In this document: positions 7,685 through 15,063 of the stretch, in pieces | Layout of the letters: the number at the start of each line of letters is the position of its first letter | How positions within the stretch are numbered: position 1 is the stretch's first letter | Assembly (NCBI GenBank): GCA_038230595.1 | Contig: JBBRMY010000043.1 | Span: 1 to 17,065, forward strand | Direction: 5' to 3' | DNA from: JBBRMY01 sp038230595 | GTDB lineage: Bacteria; Bacteroidota; Ignavibacteria; Tepidaquicellales; Tepidaquicellaceae | DNA: 17,065 nt | Translations under genes and position numbers: made by a program | Notes under the pieces: model-generated | What the model saw: the letters and a program-made list of their open reading frames with translations, nothing else | Told to the model about the DNA's origin: nothing | The model's database searches: none

Positions 7685-8461
7685 TTAAGCGGTTCTGACT
7701 TCATGTCTATTTGTCCTTGTATGCTTGAACATTTCTATTATTATTAATACAATTAAAATTGCAAAAAGTATTGCTGACGATCCGATAGTTCCAAAATTCA
7801 AACCGCCTTTGTCCGGAGTCTTGGTTAAGAGATCTCCGAAAGTTGCACCAAATGGACGGGTTAATACGAAAGCTATCCAGAACAGTACAACCCTGTTCAT
7901 CTTTGTAAAATAATATGCTAGAACAGTTAACAGAAGCAAGGAACCGATAAGAGCTGCTCCTCCGAAAAATCCAAGTCCTGAACTATCTGCTAAAAAATCT
8001 CCTAATGCTGTTCCTAAAGTATTTGAAAATAATATCGCAATCCAATAGAAGATCTCACTTCTGAAAGTTTCAATATCCGTTACAGAAATTGATTTTTCAA
8101 TCAGCTTCCAGAGTGTAAGAATGGTAATAAGAAGTGATACCAGAATAATTGTTCCTGCCACATAACCTAATCCGAGTGTCCGGTCCATATAATCTGACAT
8201 TGTTGTACCTGCTGTGCTTGTTGATACAATAACGAGCCAGTATATGATAGGATGATATGTTTTTGAGGTTAACTGTATTATAAGAGTAACAACAAAAAAG
8301 CTTAGTAATATTATCGACGCTACCGAATAACCAACGTTCATGGTCATAGAAAGCAGATCTCCGGCAGTTTCCCCCAGAGTTGTTGCACAGATTTTCATGA
8401 CCCAGTATGCCAGAGTTAAAGCCGGAATTTTATTCATGGAACTGTTTATTCCTTCATTCAT
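7685..8461 (-). CDS. Polytopic membrane protein with four internal repeats (COG4705-like)
   Basis: This 258-residue protein consists of four repeats of about 55-65 residues. Each opens with an aromatic-Trp pair (YW19-20, YW74-75, YW139-140, FW194-195) and carries an acidic residue exactly 16 positions after the first aromatic (D35, D90, D155, D210), in motifs such as TTLGETAGD, STAGTTMSD, NTLGTALGD and RPFGATFGD. Each repeat adds roughly two membrane segments, giving about eight. It resembles the uncharacterised membrane-anchored family COG4705. Repeated Gly/Asp/Thr motifs near the membrane suggest transport of an ion or small solute, but that is inference. The start is uncertain: ATG 8461 has no ribosome-binding site, while ATG 8437 (residue 9) has GAAGGA 12 bases upstream. 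Confidence 0.82.
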   Translation of the reverse strand: MNEGINSSMNKIPALTLAYWVMKICATTLGETAGDLLSMTMNVGYSVASIILLSFFVVTLIIQLTSKTYHPIIYWLVIVSTSTAGTTMSDYMDRTLGLGYVAGTIILVSLLITILTLWKLIEKSISVTDIETFRSEIFYWIAILFSNTLGTALGDFLADSSGLGFFGGAALIGSLLLLTVLAYYFTKMNRVVLFWIAFVLTRPFGATFGDLLTKTPDKGGLNFGTIGSSAILFAILIVLIIIEMFKHTRTNRHEVRTA

Positions 8462-8579
8462 ATTTAACTAATTAAATTACTTTTTCTTATTGAAATACCT
8501 TTTCCGGTTAAAGAGTTCGTGAATAATTGTAACAGAAAACTATTCTTTATGAATTTAAATGCGGTAGCAATTATGTAGT

Positions 8580-8996
8580 TTATTTTATCTGCATTCCATC
8601 TGCTTCAAAAAAAAGTTCCACTGATTTTTTCTTTTGCTTAATTTCGATCTCATACTTAGTTTCTCCCTTTGAGTTCTCGATCTTAGCCATCATTCTTGGC
8701 TTAACTCCTTTATAAGAATCATTAAATGCGCTTTGAACTTTTGCAGGAAGCTGGTCAAAAGTTATCTGACCTTCTGTTTCCATCCAGTCACCTGTACTGC
8801 TGAAGTTCGCAGAATATTTAAGTCCATTCATTGTAAATGATGCTTCATATTCATCGGCATTTTCTTTTCCCCATTTAACACTTTTTGCATCAGAGAATTT
8901 ACTTTCAAATCCCTTTTTAACAACAGCGGGAACAGTTATAGCATATGAAGCAGAAGCAATAAACATAAAGCATAGAGCTGCAATGATAATTTTCAT
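8580..8996 (-). CDS. PepSY-like periplasmic protein
   Basis: The 138 residues have a signal peptide (MKIIIAALCFMFIASASYA, cleavage near residue 19). The mature region fits the PepSY-like (beta-lactamase-inhibitor-like, PF11396-type) fold widespread in Bacteroidetes: VKKGFESKFSDAKSVKW, then E.YEASF..NG....A.FS..G.W.ETE, then LP..VQ.AF. Such proteins are exported, with mostly unproven roles in envelope stress or metal/peptide binding. It is transcribed away from the large STAND regulator, with 114 bases between their starts. That makes it a candidate target of the regulator, though only by position. Confidence 0.85.
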   Translation of the reverse strand: MKIIIAALCFMFIASASYAITVPAVVKKGFESKFSDAKSVKWGKENADEYEASFTMNGLKYSANFSSTGDWMETEGQITFDQLPAKVQSAFNDSYKGVKPRMMAKIENSKGETKYEIEIKQKKKSVELFFEADGMQIK

Positions 8997-9024
8997 TTTC
9001 TTTATTTATTAATTTATAAAATGC

Positions 9025-9043
9025 ATTAGTTTTTATAACTAAT
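9025..9043. promoter_or_regulatory. Inverted repeat in the divergent promoter region
   Basis: ATTAGTT (9025-9031) and AACTAAT (9037-9043) form a perfect 7-base inverted repeat with a 5-base spacer. It lies in the AT-rich gap between the PepSY-like gene (-) and the STAND regulator gene (+). A TATAAT hexamer (9046-9051) begins three bases later and could be a -10 box for the + strand, although no good -35 is visible. An operator is possible; chance palindromes are common in DNA this AT-rich. Confidence 0.3.
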
Positions 9044-9110
9044 TATATAATATATTCATGTTAAATATGAAATGAAGTGGTTATCTTAAAGTATAAAATA
9101 AGTAAGATTA

Positions 9111-12100
9111 GTGCTGAATTTAGAGTTTTCACAGAAAATATTACTACCGGTAGTACCCGATAATTATTATTCAAGATCCAGACTTCTTGAAAAGCTTAAT
9201 GCTTTTGGGAAAAAGAGGGTGATATCCATTACTGCACCTGCCGGGTACGGAAAAACTTCTTTATCAGTTGAATTCTATAATCAGCTTAAAAATGATTTTA
9301 AGATATGGATCAGTTTGAGTACATTCGATAACTCAATTGAAAATTTTTATCTTTTACTTGCTCTTGCCCTTCAGCACAGCTTCAAAGATTCTCCATTTGG
9401 TGCAAATCTAAAAAAAGTAATTTCAAAAACTCAGAATCTTTCACTGGAAGAAAAGATAAATATAATTATTTCATCTTTCTCTAACGATCTTCATTTATAT
9501 CTGAAAAAAAGAAAGAAATCGCTTTTCATCTTTCTGGATGATTTTCATAATATAGATTCGAGCAATGAAATATCCATATCTCTGAATTATTTTCTTGATT
9601 ATATCCCTGAATGCGTCCACCTGGTTTTTATATCAAGGAGAGAGCCAAAGAGAGTAAACCTTCCAAAATTTTTGGCTAAGAACTGGTTGGGAAGATTAAA
9701 GAAGGAGGATCTTGCATTTACAGAAGCTGATACTCTCAGCTTCATGAAGCAGTCTGTCAGGAATAAAAAGCTTGATGTAGGAAAGATAGAATATTTAAAA
9801 AAGTATCTTAAATCTACTGAAGGATGGATAACTGCAATTCAGCTTCTCCTGCTCATTGAAAATCTGGATGATCTTAGCGCAGAAGATGTTAAGCTTACTA
9901 AGAATGATATATTCAATTATTTTACCAGTGAAGTTTTCAATTCTTTCTCTGAGGATGATAAAAAATTCTATATAGCAACTTCAATTGCTGAATATCTGGA
10001 TACTAATATGATTGAGAAGATATTAGGATTTAAAAATGGAAGTGAAAAGCTTGAAATGCTTTATGTAAATAATGTCTTTGTATCCAAAGAAGATGAGATC
10101 TATAAGTATCATGAATTGTTCAAAGAGTATCTTAATAAGCTTATTCCTGAGTACCTATCCGAAAAGGAGATTAATAATATTTATCAGAAGCTGGGGAAAT
10201 ATTACTTAAAGAATGATGACTGGAGAAGTGAATATATTGCATTAAATTATTTGATCTCAGGTAAGGATTATGCTTCTCTAAATAACTGGATAAGGCTTAA
10301 TGCTACTGAAAAGCTGATGCTGATACACTCAAGCGGAATGTTCGAAAGAATTAAAAGTATTGAAAACGACAAATATAAGGAATCTCTTGAATACATTCTT
10401 CTGAATGTTAATACTTTTATATATAAGGAAAAAAACCTAGAGAAGACTTTGGATTACCTCATGGGAATTCTCAAAAAAAGATATGGTGTCTCAGATGAAA
10501 AACATTTGCTCATCGATAAGAAAAAGCTGAATGAAAATGAGCTGAATTATTATGTAGAAATATTGATGCTTATCTCCAACATTAATTTTCTTAAAGAAGG
10601 AATTACGAATAAAAACATCTCTATCGCAGAGCATATATTAAGTTTTAAGCTGCAGATCGATCAGGAGATCCAGTTCATAGTATCACTTATCAAATCTTAC
10701 ATTTCAACCGGAAATAATTCTAAAAGTAAAAAATATATTGAAAGATTAAGGGAAATATATCTTGAATTCAATGAAGGCTTTCAAAATGGTACTTTCTCAG
10801 CAGAAGATAACAGCTTTATAGAAAATATTTTTTCCTTTCTGGTATTTTTTGATTATGGCGATTTTAAAACTGGGGAGCAGGTTATACGCTTTATTTATAA
10901 TAATATCGATATCAGTAAGTTTGATATAACTAATTATTCCCAAATCTGCTTTGCTCTTTTTACAAGCTATAATAAAAAAGACTTTGAAATATTTTATAAG
11001 CTATTGGCAAAAAGAAATAAGGAGAAGAATAAAACGATCTTTAGCTCATATAAAAATCAGTTTGAATTCCAATCCATACTCTGGAATTTCCTGAATATGA
11101 ATTTTAAGGAAACAATTATTTTAATTGAAAATATTAAGAAGAATTCTTCATTAATGAAGAATTATATTTTCTTTGTCGATGCATTGTATCTGTACAGCAT
11201 GAATATCAGCGGGCAGCCTGCTAAGACAATTTATTATATCAATAACAGAAATATGAGCCTTTCCGGCACCAGAGAAACAATTCTCAAGCTGGAATCAAAT
11301 CTTCTTCTTAATGATATTGATAGCTCTAAAAATATTCTTGACGAATTAAGCCATCAGAAAAGAAGTAATTTCACTCTGTTCAATCAGGCGATCATATATT
11401 TCTTTAAAAGCTATTTTTATTATTTGCAAAACGATGCACAACATTTTAGTAAGGCATTTACTAAATTTATTGAGCTTAGCAAAGAATTCGGATACAGGAA
11501 CTATATAGTTTTCAGAGCCCGCACAGATAAATTTAAGGAAGTTTATAGCTATGCTTCGGAAAACAATCTGATTGATGAATTCCTTACCGATATTTTCAAA
11601 GAAGAAGGTATTGATATGAAATTCGAAAAGAAGACTGAGCTCCGAATAAATATCGATTATCTGAATGGTAATAGAATAATAATAAATAATAAACTGGTAG
11701 AAGACAATTTATGGGAAAGATCAAAGTCAAAGCTGCTTTTTATTTATTTGGTTGAAAATTACTATGAAAACAAAAGAGTTAATAAGGATGTACTTATCAA
11801 TAATCTTATAGACAGTAAAAGCGATAATCCCATTGCAATTGTGGATGTGGAAATAAATAAAGTTAGAAAGGTACTTAAGAACTTTATAAAGGAGATTTTT
11901 CCGGGTACCGGCGAAAAAGAGATTTTAGGAATAAAAGATAAGTTTTATATCCTTTTCTCAAATACATTTAAAGTAAACATCGATTTGGATATTGACAGGT
12001 TTAGAAAGCTTTGCTCTTCTATAAATATAAATGATAATATTGCAGCTCTCCAGCTTTATAAAAATGATTATCTGAATGAATATTATCTCGGCTGGATTGA

Positions 12101-12392
12101 AGATAAAAGGGAAGCTCTGAAATATCTTTATTATAATACTATGAACAGGGTCATGAAGCATTATGAAGCTTCCGATGATCTTGCAAAAAGTATTGAGCTG
12201 CTTGAAAGCTCCTTTCTTCTTGATCCGACTGATGAAGATATTATTATGAAGCTTATGAAAATATATAAGGACAGAGGCGAGATAAATAATATTAAAAAGG
12301 TTTACAAGCATTATGAAAGAAATATCAAAAGGGAATTTAAAGCAAAGCCTAATAAAAAGCTCTCTCTCAGATATAAAAGCCTGATCGGATAA
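9111..12392 (+). CDS. STAND-ATPase transcriptional regulator, MalT-like N-terminus with C-terminal SARP-type winged helix and BTAD
   Basis: The 1093 residues open like MalT (KILLPVVPDNYYSRSRLLEKL). An NTPase follows with Walker A APAGYGKT (42-49), Walker B LFIFLDD (138-144) and a sensor-like VFISRREP. Residues about 380-840 are helical, probably a TPR-like sensor array. From about 843 comes an OmpR/SARP-type winged helix (W.RSKSKLLFIYLVENY, a VDVEINKVRKVL recognition-helix region, a DKFYILF wing), then a bacterial transcriptional activator domain (about 955-1090). In such proteins ligand and ATP drive oligomerisation and DNA binding. In classical SARPs the DNA-binding unit is N-terminal; here it is last. 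An in-frame TAA at 9099-9101 leaves GTG 9111 as the likely start. Targets are unknown; the flanking PepSY-like and aldo/keto reductase genes are the nearest candidates. Confidence 0.85.
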   Translation: MLNLEFSQKILLPVVPDNYYSRSRLLEKLNAFGKKRVISITAPAGYGKTSLSVEFYNQLKNDFKIWISLSTFDNSIENFYLLLALALQHSFKDSPFGANLKKVISKTQNLSLEEKINIIISSFSNDLHLYLKKRKKSLFIFLDDFHNIDSSNEISISLNYFLDYIPECVHLVFISRREPKRVNLPKFLAKNWLGRLKKEDLAFTEADTLSFMKQSVRNKKLDVGKIEYLKKYLKSTEGWITAIQLLLLIENLDDLSAEDVKLTKNDIFNYFTSEVFNSFSEDDKKFYIATSIAEYLDTNMIEKILGFKNGSEKLEMLYVNNVFVSKEDEIYKYHELFKEYLNKLIPEYLSEKEINNIYQKLGKYYLKNDDWRSEYIALNYLISGKDYASLNNWIRLNATEKLMLIHSSGMFERIKSIENDKYKESLEYILLNVNTFIYKEKNLEKTLDYLMGILKKRYGVSDEKHLLIDKKKLNENELNYYVEILMLISNINFLKEGITNKNISIAEHILSFKLQIDQEIQFIVSLIKSYISTGNNSKSKKYIERLREIYLEFNEGFQNGTFSAEDNSFIENIFSFLVFFDYGDFKTGEQVIRFIYNNIDISKFDITNYSQICFALFTSYNKKDFEIFYKLLAKRNKEKNKTIFSSYKNQFEFQSILWNFLNMNFKETIILIENIKKNSSLMKNYIFFVDALYLYSMNISGQPAKTIYYINNRNMSLSGTRETILKLESNLLLNDIDSSKNILDELSHQKRSNFTLFNQAIIYFFKSYFYYLQNDAQHFSKAFTKFIELSKEFGYRNYIVFRARTDKFKEVYSYASENNLIDEFLTDIFKEEGIDMKFEKKTELRINIDYLNGNRIIINNKLVEDNLWERSKSKLLFIYLVENYYENKRVNKDVLINNLIDSKSDNPIAIVDVEINKVRKVLKNFIKEIFPGTGEKEILGIKDKFYILFSNTFKVNIDLDIDRFRKLCSSININDNIAALQLYKNDYLNEYYLGWIEDKREALKYLYYNTMNRVMKHYEASDDLAKSIELLESSFLLDPTDEDIIMKLMKIYKDRGEINNIKKVYKHYERNIKREFKAKPNKKLSLRYKSLIG

Positions 12393-12463
12393 GCCTCCAT
12401 TAAAATTTATTATTAATTAAAGAAACTTATTGTTCGTAAAATATATTAATATCATAAAAGATA

Positions 12464-13297
12464 ATGTCAGTGAAAACATATAAAATCGGTAATGAGATAT
12501 CAGTTAACCGTCTCGGCTTTGGTGGAATGCAGATAACAGGTAAAGGAGTGTGGGGTGATCCTGAAGACAGAGAGAATGCAATGAAAGTTCTTCAGGAAGC
12601 AGTCTCCTGCGGAGTTAATTTTATTGATACTGCCGAAGCTTATGGTCCGAAAACCAACGAAAGTCTCATAGCTGATGCACTTTACCCCTATAAAAAAGAT
12701 CTGATAATTGCTACAAAAGGTGGATTTGAAAGAGCCGGAGCCGGTAAATGGACAATCAACGGAACACCTGAATTTATTAAAAGTAATATAGAAGGCAGCT
12801 TACAAAGATTAAAAGTTGACTGTATAGATCTTTGGCAGCTTCACAGGATCGATCCTAAAGTACCTCTCGAAGAAACACTCGGACCTGTTACAGAAGCAGT
12901 TAAAGCCGGAAAAATAAAATATGTCGGACTATCGGAAGTCAGTATTGAAGAAATAGAAGAAGCTGAAAAGATTATTCCTATAACTTCTGTTCAGAATATT
13001 TACAACCTTGGCGAAAGAAAATGGGATGATGAAGTTGACTACACTGCGAAGAGAGGAATAGCATTTATTCCATGGTATCCTCTTGCATCAGGTCCCGGAA
13101 AACTGGAAGAAAAAGTAAGTGAAATTGCTAAAGCCCACAATGCAACAGTGGCACAGATTGCATTAGCATGGCTGCTTAAAAAATCGGAGAATATACTTCT
13201 TATACCCGGAACAAAATCTCTGGACCACCTGAAGGAAAATTTGAAGGCAGCGGAAATTATATTATCGGATGAAGAGTTTAATGAATTATCAAAGTAA
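12464..13297 (+). CDS. Aldo/keto reductase
   Basis: This 277-residue TIM-barrel oxidoreductase has the full catalytic tetrad in its usual motifs: D55 and Y60 in FIDTAEAYG, K85 in ATKGG, and H127 in LWQLHRID. The C-terminal IPGTKSLDHLKENLKA is the family's NADP(H)-binding segment. Members reduce aldehydes and ketones with NADPH; the substrate cannot be read here. The length is normal for short aldo/keto reductases. It starts 71 bases after the STAND regulator in the same direction and may be co-transcribed with it or controlled by it. The ATG has only a weak purine-rich upstream region. The gene ends before a bidirectional terminator. Confidence 0.93.
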   Translation: MSVKTYKIGNEISVNRLGFGGMQITGKGVWGDPEDRENAMKVLQEAVSCGVNFIDTAEAYGPKTNESLIADALYPYKKDLIIATKGGFERAGAGKWTINGTPEFIKSNIEGSLQRLKVDCIDLWQLHRIDPKVPLEETLGPVTEAVKAGKIKYVGLSEVSIEEIEEAEKIIPITSVQNIYNLGERKWDDEVDYTAKRGIAFIPWYPLASGPGKLEEKVSEIAKAHNATVAQIALAWLLKKSENILLIPGTKSLDHLKENLKAAEIILSDEEFNELSK

Positions 13298-13321
13298 ATT
13301 ATCAATATTCAGATTAATAAA

Positions 13322-13357
13322 AAAAGCCGCACTCTGAATGATTAGAATGCGGCTTTT
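13322..13357 (+). terminator. Bidirectional rho-independent terminator between convergent genes
   Basis: AAAAGCCGCA (13322-13331) pairs with TGCGGCTTTT (13348-13357) around a 16-base loop. It sits between the aldo/keto reductase (+) and the lipoprotein (-), and the A/T flanks give a U-tract on either strand. The GCCGC/GCGGC core is the same as in the terminator at 7621. Confidence 0.85.
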
Positions 13358-13379
13358 AAATATTATATGAAGTAAATTG

Positions 13380-14705
13380 TTAAGGTATCGTAAACGTTCT
13401 TACCAAAGCTTCATTTGTTGCCGCAAGAGAACCGGTAAAATTAGTTGCGGATCCATTCAGCACAGTTCTGCAATTAAAAGCTTTTGTTACTCCTGCATAA
13501 TTCATAACTTTAACTGTATACGTACCCGATGGCATTACACTTCTCAGGCTATAAATATTTTCAGTTGCTGAGCCCAAAGTGCTTTGCCAGTCTCTATCCA
13601 GGGAGAAATCAGCATTAGATCTGTTCCCATAATAAATATGAATATTGTTAGGGCAGTATAGATGCAAATCCATATCTGCAGCGTCTCCTGAAGTATTTGT
13701 CCAGGTTAATGTTCCCTGAAACACACCAGAGCCATATGGAACTGTAGGTGTAGGCCATCCTCCTGATCCTGTAGGTCTTCCCAGTATTGATGTTCCACCA
13801 ATTGGCAGTGTGAAAGGTACATATGTTACTGCTTCATATGTGGACCATCCAAATAAGAAATTAAGCGGATCACTTACTGTTACTGTTGCCGGAAGGCTAT
13901 AAGTATAAATAGCCTGATCATTTCCCTGACAAACTCTATATGAAACCCAAAATTCATATGACCCTTGTGGAACAATTGCTTTAGTTTTACCATTAGGGCA
14001 GCCCAAAAACTCCGGTCCTACATAAATTCTTCCAACTAAACCATCGTCGAAGAAAGCTAACTGCTCAGGCTTTTCAAGAGTGGCACTCTTAACAGTCAGA
14101 ATATAATTAGTCCAAAGTTCTTGATGGTCAAAAACACATCCGCCCTGTCTGAAATCTGTTTGATCTGTTGTAGTCGCGGATTTTACAAGTACATAATAAC
14201 CGAGACTTAGTACATCCACCCCTATCCTTTTACCTGCTGAATCAATTGCTCCCGGAGGAACAATTTTCCATGTGTTTAAATCCTGTCTGTATTTCATAAC
14301 AGTTAAACCCTGAGGGGAAGATTGGCTTGATGCAGGGAAATAGATCGTAATTGGTCCGTTAAAATTAAATGATTCAGGACCTGCTTTCAGATATTTACCA
14401 ATAACAGTATAACCTGAAGGGATTGTTGGTACACCGCTTTCAATTGATGAAGAAGAGTTCAATGAAAATGTAACCGTACCGGCTGTACCGTCTGTATTCT
14501 TAGGAACATCTCCCGGTTCAACTACCAGCGAGAAGCCATCATAATCCAGACTTCCCTGGGAAGTAGAAGTCAAAGCAAGTGTTGCTCCATCTCCGCCGCC
14601 CGTTGGAGGGGGAGTAACGATCGAGTCGTCTGTTTTATTGCAGCCAATGTAAAAGATCGCAAAAGTAAATGCGAAAAACATTGAAATGAAGTAAGTTCTT
14701 TTCAT
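13380..14705 (-). CDS. Lipoprotein with ZU5-like and DUF2135-like segments
   Basis: The 441 residues start with a type II signal peptide (lipobox YIGC, lipidated C22) and a PPPTGGGDG linker. Residues about 50-175 read like a ZU5-like beta domain (FSLVVEPGDVP, SGYTVIGKYLKAGPESFNFNGPITIYFP, then W.IVPPG and YYVLVKS). A middle beta-rich region (about 185-310) is unassigned. The end (about 338-430) resembles DUF2135/YfaP-type domains: DMDLHLYCPNNIHIYYGN, a D.D...STLG.ATENIY stretch, and PSGTYTVKVMNYAG. Such proteins are typically surface- or periplasm-facing and non-enzymatic, and a carbohydrate- or protein-binding role is possible. Domain names are by motif resemblance, not by search. Its 5' region faces the structured element at 14750-14880. 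Confidence 0.78.
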   Translation of the reverse strand: MKRTYFISMFFAFTFAIFYIGCNKTDDSIVTPPPTGGGDGATLALTSTSQGSLDYDGFSLVVEPGDVPKNTDGTAGTVTFSLNSSSSIESGVPTIPSGYTVIGKYLKAGPESFNFNGPITIYFPASSQSSPQGLTVMKYRQDLNTWKIVPPGAIDSAGKRIGVDVLSLGYYVLVKSATTTDQTDFRQGGCVFDHQELWTNYILTVKSATLEKPEQLAFFDDGLVGRIYVGPEFLGCPNGKTKAIVPQGSYEFWVSYRVCQGNDQAIYTYSLPATVTVSDPLNFLFGWSTYEAVTYVPFTLPIGGTSILGRPTGSGGWPTPTVPYGSGVFQGTLTWTNTSGDAADMDLHLYCPNNIHIYYGNRSNADFSLDRDWQSTLGSATENIYSLRSVMPSGTYTVKVMNYAGVTKAFNCRTVLNGSATNFTGSLAATNEALVRTFTIP

Positions 14706-14749
14706 AACATTGAATATTTAGTTTCAAAAAATAAAGATCTGAAAATAAT

Positions 14750-14880
14750 GGACTCTACCCTCCAGGCAAACTTTTAAGGAATGCCGTAGAGGATATAGTC
14801 CGCCTCTGTGAGTTGAGGAAACTCAATGATAAATATAAAATAAGAAAAGATTGATGATTCTTTCTCGTTCTCACAGGGCG
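14750..14880 (+). ncRNA. Candidate structured RNA element, unclassified
   Basis: The 358-base gap between divergent genes holds two adjoining folds. Fold 1 is a nested hairpin: GGACT/AGTCC (14750-54/14797-801), CCTC/GAGG (14759-62/14789-92) and GGCA/TGCC (14765-68/14782-85). Fold 2 is an 11-bp stem with one bulged T: CGCC-T-CTGTGAG (14801-12) with CTCACAGGGCG (14870-80). It encloses TTGAG-GAAA-CTCAA (14813-26) and a weaker hairpin (14843-50/14859-65), giving a three-way-junction shape. The GAAA loop exists only on the + strand, which favours that orientation. On the - strand the same DNA would be the leader of the lipoprotein gene, 45 bases before its ATG. It matches no riboswitch consensus I can recall. 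Confidence 0.45.
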
Positions 14881-14910
14881 TAATTTAAAGTCTTTTACAA
14901 AAATATCTCA

Positions 14911-14926
14911 GCTAAACTAATTTAGC
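14911..14926. other. Short perfect hairpin
   Basis: GCTAAA (14911-14916) and TTTAGC (14921-14926) form a 6-bp stem with a CTAA loop, and CTC and GAG flank it. It lies between the structured element and the + strand gene. There is no U-tract on the + strand, so it is not an obvious terminator for that direction; on the - strand it precedes the structured element. Confidence 0.35.
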
Positions 14927-14941
14927 AAAGAGAAAAAAATC

Positions 14942-15039
14942 AATTTGTCCCACATAATAATATATTCCAGAATAAATATAGATTGGAATTGCTGTCATTT
15001 TTGCATAATTTTTGAGTATCCACTGTTAAATTTGTCCCA
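14942..15039. repeat. Direct repeat AATTTGTCCCA, two copies
   Basis: AATTTGTCCCA occurs at 14942-14952 and again at 15029-15039, 87 bases apart, both upstream of the TTG start at 15064. Between them is an inverted pair ATTCCA/TGGAAT (14964-69/14984-89). The second copy overlaps TAAATTTG (15027-15034), which has the TAnnTTTG form of a Bacteroidetes -7 promoter element, but the TTTG spacing upstream is not standard. A regulator binding pair or promoter element is possible. Confidence 0.4.
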
Positions 15040-15063
15040 ATTATTTTTTAAAAAAAATAATCC

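Noticed and set aside
11958..12311. Antisense 117-codon ORF
   Set aside because: It lies wholly inside the BTAD region of the regulator and is Ile-rich as expected from complementing Asn/Lys/Tyr codons.
14750..14801. Integron attC site or tRNA-like fold
   Set aside because: There is no RYYYAAC/GTTRRRY pair and no integrase or cassette array nearby; no acceptor, anticodon or T-loop pattern fits a tRNA.
14840..14865. Hammerhead-ribozyme-like TGATGA near the GAAA loop
   Set aside because: The core order CUGAUGA - stem - GAAA - stem - UH is not met; the GAAA is a hairpin loop upstream and the TGATGA is in another loop.
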